Below are positions 1 to 5,033 of a stretch of 5,033 bases of DNA, piece by piece. Within the stretch, counting starts at the first letter, position 1, and every line of letters starts with the position of its first letter. The translations under genes were made by a program, and so were the position numbers. Source of the DNA: an uncultured Actinomycetes bacterium (GTDB lineage: Bacteria; Actinomycetota; Actinomycetes; S36-B12); the NCBI GenBank assembly GCA_937876275.1, contig CALFIA010000264.1, forward strand, positions 1 to 5,033, read 5' to 3'. Under the pieces are notes generated by a model. The model did not search any database and had not been told where the DNA came from. It saw nothing but the letters and a program-made list of their open reading frames with translations.

Positions 1-1
1 A

Positions 2-481
2 GTGTGTCTCGATGATGGGACTGATCACTTCCCGCGCACTGACCCCGCGATCATCGTCTTGGTCACCGATGCCGATGATCGGGCACTGCTCGGCCGTCAG
101 GCAGTGTGGCAGGAGGGCTTCTTCTCCACCCTCGCCGGTTTCGTCGAGTCAGGGGAGTCCGCCGAGGCTGCACTGCGCCGCGAGGTATTCGAGGAGTCGG
201 GCGTCACGATCAGCACTGACCCCGCCGACATCGTGTACCTGGGCAGTCAGCCCTGGCCGTTCCCGTGCTCGCTGATGCTGGGGTATCACGCCAAGGCCAT
301 TGACCCCACGATCAATGTCGATGGTTCCGAGATCGTCGAGGCGATGTGGATCAGTCGCGCTGAGTTGCTCGCCGCCTGCGAGAAGGGCGAGGTGCGACTG
401 CCTCCGTCGATCTCGATCGCGCGCAAGCTCATCGAGCGCTGGTACGGCGGCGTGCTGCCCGAGTCGTTCTCCCGGGCCTAG
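2..481 (+). CDS. nudC: NADH pyrophosphatase, NUDIX hydrolase NudC (5'-truncated by window edge)
   Basis: Hydrolyses NAD(H) to NMN(H) plus AMP in the cytoplasm; family members also act on NAD-capped RNA or NAD adducts (family knowledge). The visible 159 residues are the C-terminal catalytic domain. Residue 1 is the first full codon in the window. A complete NUDIX box runs from residue 46 to 68 (G46, E52, R60-E61, E64-E65, G67). The motif SQPWPFP at 82-88, followed by S90, separates NADH pyrophosphatases from other NUDIX enzymes. HFPRTDPA at 9-16 is the usual junction between zinc ribbon and NUDIX domain. NudC proteins are usually about 260-310 residues, so the N-terminal domain and most of the zinc ribbon lie left of the window; the GTG at position 2 is very unlikely to be the true start. 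Only one ribbon-type Cys (C2) is visible, with Asp where E. coli NudC has the following Cys. The TAG stop overlaps the stop of the convergent downstream gene. Confidence 0.93.
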   Translation: MCLDDGTDHFPRTDPAIIVLVTDADDRALLGRQAVWQEGFFSTLAGFVESGESAEAALRREVFEESGVTISTDPADIVYLGSQPWPFPCSLMLGYHAKAIDPTINVDGSEIVEAMWISRAELLAACEKGEVRLPPSISIARKLIERWYGGVLPESFSRA

Positions 482-858
482 AGATCCTCGGTCGGGTAGC
501 GATACCCGCAGTACCTGCACACCCGAGCCTCGCGCGCGATCTTCTCGGCGCAGTCAGGGCACTTCTTGTAGGCCTCGTTGCGTCCGAACCATCGGCGCGG
601 ATCAAAGAATGACGTGATGGCCTCATGCGGTGCCTGCACGCTGGCTGCGCAGTAGGCCGATAGTCGCGTCGCCTCCTCGGCAAGCTTTCCGTCGGCTTGC
701 ATCGAGATCTCTGCAGCCATGAGCCCGAGCGACGCCATGCCTTCCGCGTCGCGCTGCATGGCGCTATCGCTGGCAAGTGACCAGCCCATGCTGACCGCAC
801 CGGCAAAGTCACCGCGATCAACGGCGATGCGGATATTCGCCAGGGAGTCCTTGGCCAT
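478..858 (-). CDS. Small protein with C-terminal UPF0547-type zinc ribbon
   Basis: A 126-residue soluble protein of unknown function. The last 30 residues hold a Cys4 zinc ribbon: CPDC at 100-103 and CRYC at 114-117, in the context KKCPDCAEKI and ARVCRYCGYRY, which closely fits the UPF0547 zinc ribbon family as I know it. Residues 1-75 look alpha-helical, rich in Ala and Leu and with a TPR-like feel, though no repeat can be assigned. A basic, aromatic linker (FFDPRRWFGR, 84-93) joins the two parts. No signal peptide or membrane segment is seen. The ATG lies 12 bp after the mycoredoxin stop on the same strand, with no purine-rich ribosome binding site in the gap, so translational coupling is likely. 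It converges on nudC with a 4 bp overlap. I do not recall a counterpart at this position in the mycobacterial locus. A nucleic-acid or protein binding role is only inferred from the ribbon. Confidence 0.85.
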   Translation of the reverse strand: MAKDSLANIRIAVDRGDFAGAVSMGWSLASDSAMQRDAEGMASLGLMAAEISMQADGKLAEEATRLSAYCAASVQAPHEAITSFFDPRRWFGRNEAYKKCPDCAEKIAREARVCRYCGYRYPTEDL

Positions 859-870
859 GCGTGAGCCGGG

Positions 871-1128
871 CTAGAGCCCGAGCTTCTCCTTGACCTGCTT
901 GGCAGTCGGGTTGGTCATGGCAGTGCCATCAGCGAAGACCACGGTCGGCACGGTCTGATTGCCGCCATTGACCTTCTCGACAATCGCGGCGGCCTCGGGG
1001 TCATGCTCGATGTCGATCTCGGTGAAGGTGATGCCCTCACGGCCGAGCTGCGCCTTAAGGCGCTGGCAGTATCCACACCAGACGGTGCTGTACATGATCG
1101 GCTTCTCGACGGCTGCGATGTCACTCAT
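871..1128 (-). CDS. mrx1: Mycoredoxin-1-like glutaredoxin
   Basis: An 85-residue glutaredoxin-fold oxidoreductase. In actinobacteria this family reduces mixed disulfides between proteins and mycothiol, using mycothiol and mycothione reductase as electron source (family knowledge). The active site is W17-CGYC (18-21), the dithiol motif typical of mycoredoxin. NGGNQTVPT at 54-62 includes the TVP segment with the conserved cis-Pro61, followed by ADG at 66-68. Length and end-to-end pattern match Mycobacterium tuberculosis Mrx1 (84 residues by recollection). The reading frame stays open upstream to 1416, but that extension runs antisense through the uvrD2 start and has no family counterpart, so the ATG at 1128 is preferred. 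No Shine-Dalgarno sequence precedes it; a -10-like TACGCT ends 7 nt upstream, suggesting a leaderless mRNA. It is probably the first gene of a two-gene unit with the zinc ribbon protein and is divergent from uvrD2. Confidence 0.93.
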   Translation of the reverse strand: MSDIAAVEKPIMYSTVWCGYCQRLKAQLGREGITFTEIDIEHDPEAAAIVEKVNGGNQTVPTVVFADGTAMTNPTAKQVKEKLGL

Positions 1129-1134
1129 AGGAAG

Positions 1135-1140
1135 TAGCGT
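1135..1140 (+). promoter_or_regulatory. Candidate -10 element for uvrD2 (leaderless)
   Basis: TAGCGT fits the actinobacterial TANNNT -10 pattern. Its last T is followed by 6 nt and then the GTG of uvrD2, so a standard start point falls on the G of that codon. No convincing -35 or extended -10 is seen. The TAG inside it is also the in-frame stop that prevents any earlier uvrD2 start. The alternative is translation of a longer transcript from AGGAAG at 1129-1134, a Shine-Dalgarno-like string 12 nt before the GTG, which is rather far. Inference from sequence only. Confidence 0.5.
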
Positions 1141-1141
1141 A
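1136..1141 (-). promoter_or_regulatory. Candidate -10 element for mycoredoxin (leaderless)
   Basis: On the - strand TACGCT fits TANNNT and ends 7 nt before the mycoredoxin ATG, placing a standard start point at 1129, within one base of the start codon. It overlaps the + strand -10 candidate by five bases; together they form TAGCGTA (1135-1141), which reads TANNNTA on both strands. No ribosome binding site lies in the upstream sequence (acttcct), which supports leaderless initiation. No good -35 is seen, and any -35 would lie inside uvrD2 codons. Confidence 0.5.
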
Positions 1142-1146
1142 GCGGC

Positions 1147-3228
1147 GTGGAGAACACCGCTGCGCGCATCCTGGCGGGCCTTGATGACGAGCAGCGGGCG
1201 GTGGCCGAGGCCGTCGAAGGCCCTGTCGTTGTCCTGGCCGGTGCGGGCACGGGCAAGACCCGGGCGATTACCCATCGCATTGCCTATGGGGTTGAGACAG
1301 GTGCTCATGATCCGCGCCGCAGCCTGGCGGTCACCTTCACCAATCGAGCGGCGGGCGAGATGCGCGGGCGCCTTCGCGCCCTTGGTGTCGAGGGTGTGCA
1401 GGTGCGTACCTTTCATGCGGCCGCGCTGCGCCAGCTTCGCTACTTCTGGCCGCGCCTGAGCGGCAACGCCTTCCCTGAACTCATCGCGAGCAAGTCGCGC
1501 CTGGTCGTCGAGGCTGCACGCACGGCCGGTCTTGCCACGAACTCCGCGCTGCTTCGCGATCTCGCCTCCGACATCGAATGGGCGAAGGTCAGTCAGCTTG
1601 ATGCCGAAGGGCTACTGACCTCACCGCTGGCCGCGAGCAGGAACTGGTCGGTCGACCTGGCTCAGTTCGCGAAGGTGTTCTCAGCGTATGACGAGATCAA
1701 GCACGATCGCGGTCTGCTCGACTTCGAAGATGTATTGCTCGTCACCGTCGGTGCGTTGACCACGCGCCCCGACATCGCCGACGAGATTCAGTCGGCCTAT
1801 CGCTGGTTCACGGTCGACGAATATCAAGACGTCAACCCGCTGCAGCACCGGTTGCTCACCTTGTGGCGCGGCGATCGTGATGACCTCTGTGTTGTCGGCG
1901 ATGCGAGTCAGACCATCTACTCGTTCACCGGTGCGCGCTCGGAATACCTCCGTACCTTCCGCACCGAGTTTCCTGACGCCACGGAAGTTCGGCTGGTGCG
2001 CTGCTATCGCTGCACACCCGAGATCGTCAGTGTCGCCAACTCGGTGATCTCCTCGAGCCCTGGCGCACTGGCGCTCGTCTCGCAGCAGCCGGCTGGCCCC
2101 GAGCCCACCATCGAATCCTGCGCCGATGATCCCGACGAGGCGATGACCGTCGCCAACCGCATTCGCGCGCGTATCGACTCCGGTGTCGCCCCGCGCGATA
2201 TTGCCGTGCTCTTCCGCGTGAACGCGCAATCAGCCGAGCTCGAGACAGCACTTGCCGATCGAGGTATCCCCGTGGTGATGCGCGGAGTCGAGCGCTTCTT
2301 CGATCGCCCTGAGGTGCGCGAGGGCATCACGCGCCTTCGAGGTGCGGCCCGCGCGGGTGGCCTCACCGGCCCGCTCGCTGACGATGTTGCAGCCATTCTC
2401 ACCTCTGCTGGCTGGACTCCCGAAGCTCCGCGCACGAGCGGCGCCGTGCGCGAGCGTTGGGAATCACTTGCCGCGCTCGTTGCCCTTGCGTCCGAGATCG
2501 ACGCGCAGGTCGGTGGTGATCTCACGGCGTTCATTGCCGAGCTCGATCATCGTGCCGAGGTGCAGCATGCGCCCACGGCTGACGGGGTCACCTTGGCATC
2601 GCTGCATTCGGCCAAGGGTCTCGAATGGGATTCGGTGTATCTCGTCGGCTGCAGTGAGGGCCTGCTGCCGTTGTCGTATGCGGAGTCACCCGAGGCAATC
2701 GAGGAAGAACGACGCCTGTGCTACGTCGGCATGACCCGCGCTAAGAACCTCTTGCTCATGACCTGGTCGCGCTCGCGCACGCCGGGCGGTCGAGCCTCGA
2801 GAAGCGTGAGTCGATTCATCGCCGCACTTGATGACTCAGCGCCTGAGCGCAGCACCACGGGCGTGATGTCGCGTGGCAAGAGCCGCGGTGAGCGGTCGCG
2901 CAAGGGCCCGGCCACCTGCCGCATCTGCGGCAAGGGCTTGGTCACGGCGCCGGAGCGCACGATTGGTCGATGCCGCACGTGCCCATCTACCTATGACGAA
3001 GACGTACTCGACAACCTTCGTCGTTGGCGACTTCATCTCTCGCGCGAGAAGAAGGTGCCAGCCTACGTGATCTTCACCGACGCAACGCTCGTCGCACTCG
3101 CCGAGCAGATGCCGACAGACGAAGAATCCTTGATGGAGATTCCGGGCATCGGCCCGTCGAAGATCGATCAGTACGGCGAGGCCGTGCTGTCAGTCCTGGA
3201 AGCCGGGTACCCAGTCGACGAGGGTTGA
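1147..3228 (+). CDS. uvrD2: UvrD2-type superfamily 1A DNA helicase with Cys4 motif and HRDC domain
   Basis: ATP-dependent 3'-5' DNA helicase/translocase of the UvrD/PcrA/Rep family; UvrD2 is the actinobacterial type and is reported essential in M. tuberculosis (family knowledge). The 693 residues show, in order: Q16 of the Q motif; Walker A AGAGTGKT (31-38); motif Ia AVTFTNRAAGEM (61-72); Walker B VDEYQDVN (223-230); motif III VVGDASQTIYSFTGA (249-263); motif IV around R288; motif V LHSAKGLEW (486-494); motif VI YVGMTRA (526-532) with the R531 finger; a Cys4 motif CRIC (591-594) and CRTC (609-612); and an HRDC domain over about 623-686. Length is close to mycobacterial UvrD2 (about 700). The GTG start is the first possible codon after an in-frame TAG at 1135 and puts Walker A at the expected distance. 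Motif IV reads CYRC rather than the usual N/D-YRS. The 3' end overlaps the convergent kinase gene by 39 bp. No whiB7 follows it. Confidence 0.96.
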   Translation: MENTAARILAGLDDEQRAVAEAVEGPVVVLAGAGTGKTRAITHRIAYGVETGAHDPRRSLAVTFTNRAAGEMRGRLRALGVEGVQVRTFHAAALRQLRYFWPRLSGNAFPELIASKSRLVVEAARTAGLATNSALLRDLASDIEWAKVSQLDAEGLLTSPLAASRNWSVDLAQFAKVFSAYDEIKHDRGLLDFEDVLLVTVGALTTRPDIADEIQSAYRWFTVDEYQDVNPLQHRLLTLWRGDRDDLCVVGDASQTIYSFTGARSEYLRTFRTEFPDATEVRLVRCYRCTPEIVSVANSVISSSPGALALVSQQPAGPEPTIESCADDPDEAMTVANRIRARIDSGVAPRDIAVLFRVNAQSAELETALADRGIPVVMRGVERFFDRPEVREGITRLRGAARAGGLTGPLADDVAAILTSAGWTPEAPRTSGAVRERWESLAALVALASEIDAQVGGDLTAFIAELDHRAEVQHAPTADGVTLASLHSAKGLEWDSVYLVGCSEGLLPLSYAESPEAIEEERRLCYVGMTRAKNLLLMTWSRSRTPGGRASRSVSRFIAALDDSAPERSTTGVMSRGKSRGERSRKGPATCRICGKGLVTAPERTIGRCRTCPSTYDEDVLDNLRRWRLHLSREKKVPAYVIFTDATLVALAEQMPTDEESLMEIPGIGPSKIDQYGEAVLSVLEAGYPVDEG

Positions 3229-4500
3229 TCGCACGGGCACTGTCGCCTCGAGTTGGCACAGCACGCCAATGCTGCCGAGCCACACCCGGTGAATGAGTGC
3301 GTACGACGGCGGCAGATTGAGCTTCATGCCGATCATGGCGTCGGGATTGCGAATATCGCTGAGCCTGGTGAACTGACCACGAAGCCATTCGCGCGAGAAG
3401 CTGAACTCTGCGTGACGCGCGGGCTCGACGAACGGATCGAGGTACTCGAGCAGCTTCTGCGGATCCAGTTCAATGTTGGGGCGGATGAATCCCTCTGCGC
3501 GTAGGCCTTCCATTACCGTCTCGGCGTCGCCAGTGCTGGCGATGCGCATGAGCGTGCCCATGGCCAGTGGCAGGCCATCGGGAAGCTGAGCTACGGCACC
3601 GAAGTCGAGGACGCAGAACTTGCCGTCGGGAGTGATGCGGAAGTTGCCGGGGTGCGGATCGGCGTGCAGCATGCCCGCGCGTGCGGGGCCGGAGAGCAAG
3701 AAGCGCTCGTACATCGTGCCCGCAGCATCGCGCTGCTCCTTGGTGCCCTCGCGGATGATGACAGCCATCGAGACTCCGTCAACCCATTCGGTCACGAGCA
3801 CATGCGGTGCGGCAGCGAGCACATGCGGAATGAGCACCTCGGGGTCGCCTTCGAAGGCCGCCGCGAACTTCCGTTGATTCTGCGATTCGGCGAGGTAGTC
3901 GAGCTCTTCGACAACACGGGCCTTGAGCTCATCGAGCAATGGGCCAATCTCGATACCCGGGATCCACGAGCCGAACAGCTTGCCCATGCGCGCGAGCTGA
4001 TTGAAGTCAGACATCAGCGCCTTATCGGCGCCGGGGTACTGCACCTTCACGGCTACCACGCGACCGTCATGCCACACGGCCTTATGGACCTGGCCGATCG
4101 ATGCGGCGGCGGCGGGAACGTCATCGAACTCGGCGAAGCGCTCGCGCCAGTCGGCTCCGAGTTCGTCTTCGAGAATGCGATGGATCTTCTCGGCGGGCAG
4201 CGGGGGAGCGGAATCCTGAAGTTTGGTGAGCGCTGCGCGGTACGGGCCGGCGACCTCCTCCGGAAGTGCGGCCTCGAAGATGCTCATCGCCTGGCCGAGC
4301 TTCATCGCTCCGCCCTTGAGTTCGCCGAGCACGCTGAACATCTGCTGCGCGGTGCGGGCCTGAAGTTCGGCTGCCACGGCCTCCGCGGGCTTACCGCCGA
4401 CGCGCTTGCCGAGGCCCCATGCGGTGCGACCCGCATACGCCGCGGGCAGGCTGGCGAGCTTGACGCCGCGTGTCAGTGCACCTCGGGGAAGCTCGACCAT
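3190..4500 (-). CDS. ABC1/AarF (UbiB-like) atypical protein kinase family protein
   Basis: A 436-residue member of the ABC1/ADCK/UbiB family, ATPases or atypical kinases often linked to isoprenoid lipid and quinone metabolism; the role of this Rv3197-like actinobacterial branch is less clear. Visible motifs: KLGQ (67-70, the family KxGQ signature); the Ala-rich loop AAASIGQVH (131-139) that replaces the kinase P-loop; VAVKVQYPG (149-157) with ATP-binding K152; EELDY (198-202, ExD motif); HADPHPGN (279-286) with catalytic D281 and N286; and DFG (299-301). All key residues are present, so it should be active. No transmembrane segment is evident. The frame is open to 4683, but the ATG at 4500 is chosen because the longer version overlaps the upstream gene and adds an unfamiliar Trp/Ser/Arg-rich leader. 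It lies 22 bp after the ThiF-like gene, probably in one operon. Its last 12 codons and stop are antisense to the end of uvrD2. Confidence 0.94.
   Translation of the reverse strand: MVELPRGALTRGVKLASLPAAYAGRTAWGLGKRVGGKPAEAVAAELQARTAQQMFSVLGELKGGAMKLGQAMSIFEAALPEEVAGPYRAALTKLQDSAPPLPAEKIHRILEDELGADWRERFAEFDDVPAAAASIGQVHKAVWHDGRVVAVKVQYPGADKALMSDFNQLARMGKLFGSWIPGIEIGPLLDELKARVVEELDYLAESQNQRKFAAAFEGDPEVLIPHVLAAAPHVLVTEWVDGVSMAVIIREGTKEQRDAAGTMYERFLLSGPARAGMLHADPHPGNFRITPDGKFCVLDFGAVAQLPDGLPLAMGTLMRIASTGDAETVMEGLRAEGFIRPNIELDPQKLLEYLDPFVEPARHAEFSFSREWLRGQFTRLSDIRNPDAMIGMKLNLPPSYALIHRVWLGSIGVLCQLEATVPVRSTLVDWVPGFQD
3795..3828. repeat. 13-bp in-frame direct repeat inside the ABC1 kinase gene
   Basis: The string cgagcacatgcgg occurs at 3795-3807 and again at 3816-3828, a 21 bp period (7 codons). 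On the coding strand it gives PHVL twice, at residues 225-228 and 232-235. The surrounding segment fits the family pattern before the hinge (VTEWVDGV), so it is probably conserved coding with matching codons rather than a recent duplication. Confidence 0.6.
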
Positions 4501-4511
4501 GCCTTCATTGT

Positions 4512-4516
4512 CTCCC
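4512..4516 (-). promoter_or_regulatory. Possible ribosome binding site for the ABC1 kinase gene
   Basis: GGGAG on the - strand lies 11 nt upstream of the ATG at 4500, inside the 22 bp gap after the ThiF-like stop. The spacing is longer than ideal; a second purine string, GAAGG, sits only 1 nt before the ATG and is too close. It gives modest support for the 4500 start over the longer frame. Confidence 0.35.
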
Positions 4517-4522
4517 GTTTTC

Positions 4523-5033
4523 TCAACTGCTGCGCGCCAGGGCATCCCACTGGCAGCCGCAGAGCGGATGCGCGGGCCTCGGCTGTGTCTCGACCACCCC
4601 CACGGGGAGTTCGAGTCTGTACGCCATGCATGACCAGTCCTCGACCAATTCAGGTGCATCGATCCAGCGTCGGATGAGGGCAACCGTCGTCACGGCGAGC
4701 TGATGAGCGAGGAGTGAGTCGATTGGCGTATGTCGATCAGCGCATTGCGCCCACTGCACGCCGAGTAAAGGCCATGCCGGGTCACTGTCACGTCGATGCA
4801 GGTCATGGCAGCGCAGGCACGGCGTGAGGCCGGGTACGACCAGTGGCCCGCATTCGCCTACGGAGGCATAGGCACGCACGGGTAGGTGCGGCCCGCGATG
4901 CTCGCCGCTCGTTGGCCCGGCTGAGGAGTGGGGGTGCCCGCGTTCGGCGAGCACAGTCAACGACGCGCGTTCGCCTGACGCCACTGTCATGCCGCAGTTG
5001 GTGATCATCGCGCGCAGGAGTGATGCCATGACG
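4523..5033 (-). CDS. ThiF-like / TOMM cyclodehydratase-like protein, C-terminal part (5'-truncated by window edge)
   Basis: C-terminal part of an actinobacterial protein usually annotated as ThiF-family or bacteriocin (TOMM) cyclodehydratase-domain protein, resembling M. tuberculosis Rv3196 as I recall it. Numbered from the ATG at 5029, 168 residues are seen. Diagnostic stretches are HLPVRAY (48-54), GPLVVPGLTPCLRCHDLHRR (61-80) and DSDPAWP (81-87), then a helical region (about 100-122) and a terminal HPLCGC (154-159). Cysteines 71, 74, 157 and 159 form a plausible Cys4 zinc site of CxxC plus CxC type, as in E1-like folds. The frame is still open at the window edge, and residues 1-9 look like the helix after a Rossmann glycine motif, so the ATG at 5029 is probably internal and about half the protein lies beyond. 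The stop is 22 bp before the ABC1 kinase start, suggesting one transcript. Substrate and reaction are unknown; ATP-binding residues cannot be judged here. Confidence 0.82.
   Translation of the reverse strand, partial: VMASLLRAMITNCGMTVASGERASLTVLAERGHPHSSAGPTSGEHRGPHLPVRAYASVGECGPLVVPGLTPCLRCHDLHRRDSDPAWPLLGVQWAQCADRHTPIDSLLAHQLAVTTVALIRRWIDAPELVEDWSCMAYRLELPVGVVETQPRPAHPLCGCQWDALARSS

Noticed and set aside
867..880. Palindrome CGGGCT-AG-AGCCCG across the mycoredoxin stop codon
   Set aside because: A short stem with a tiny loop and no T tract, between two genes that look co-transcribed. It is probably chance in GC-rich sequence, though it could modestly affect translational coupling.
1129..1416. 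N-terminal extension of the mycoredoxin frame back to an ATG at 1416
   Set aside because: It would run antisense through the first 90 codons of uvrD2, has no family counterpart, and the 85-residue version already matches the full length of known mycoredoxins.
1681..2534. Open frames on the - strand inside uvrD2 (1681-2229 and 2004-2534)
   Set aside because: They lie opposite intact helicase motifs and encode low-complexity Arg/Ser/Ala-rich products typical of shadow frames.
3253..3269. Inverted repeat TTGGC / GCCAA with a 7 nt loop, 24 nt after the uvrD2 stop
   Set aside because: Only 5 bp of stem, no T tract, and it lies within kinase codons. It is too weak to call a terminator.
3652..4677. 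Long + strand open frame of 341 codons antisense to the ABC1 kinase and ThiF-like genes
   Set aside because: It mirrors the real genes in a GC-rich genome, where antisense frames stay open by codon bias. The translation shows no recognisable domain, while both opposite-strand genes have complete family motifs.
4501..4683. 61-residue N-terminal extension of the ABC1 kinase from an ATG at 4683
   Set aside because: It overlaps the coding end of the ThiF-like gene on the same strand, is unlike the family, and the ATG at 4500 lies in the short gap with a possible ribosome binding site.

Overview
This window looks like a gene-dense chromosomal segment of a high-GC actinobacterium. The codons are GC-rich, and the set and orientation of genes match, as I recall it, the mycobacterial nudC / mycoredoxin / uvrD2 / Rv3197 / Rv3196 neighbourhood. 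No mobile element, phage gene, tRNA, rRNA or CRISPR array is visible. The genome also looks streamlined: the only non-coding stretches are about 12, 18 and 22 bp, roughly 1% of the window. Neither species nor lineage can be fixed from this sequence alone.

Layout, left to right: (1) the 3' part of a NudC-type NADH pyrophosphatase on the + strand, cut by the left edge; (2) a small protein with a C-terminal UPF0547-type Cys4 zinc ribbon on the - strand, meeting nudC tail to tail with a shared CTAG; (3) a mycoredoxin/glutaredoxin-like protein on the - strand, 12 bp upstream of gene 2 and probably co-transcribed with it; (4) a divergent UvrD2-type superfamily 1 helicase on the + strand, with a Cys4 motif and HRDC domain, starting only 18 bp from the mycoredoxin start; (5) an ABC1/AarF-type atypical kinase on the - strand, whose last 12 codons and stop overlap the end of uvrD2 antiparallel; (6) a ThiF-like/TOMM-cyclodehydratase-like protein on the - strand, 22 bp upstream of the kinase and cut by the right edge.

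The genes form three units: nudC alone, mycoredoxin plus zinc ribbon protein, and ThiF-like protein plus ABC1 kinase, with uvrD2 between the last two. The themes are NAD(H) turnover, thiol-disulfide reduction, DNA repair helicase activity and two orphan proteins. Several products carry Cys4 zinc-type motifs.

The strongest new signals are a very compact divergent promoter, in which overlapping -10-like hexamers on the two strands would give leaderless mRNAs for both mycoredoxin and uvrD2; a CxxC pair flanking the motif IV arginine of the helicase; a codon-register antisense overlap of uvrD2 and the kinase gene; and the absence of whiB7, which in mycobacteria lies between these two genes.
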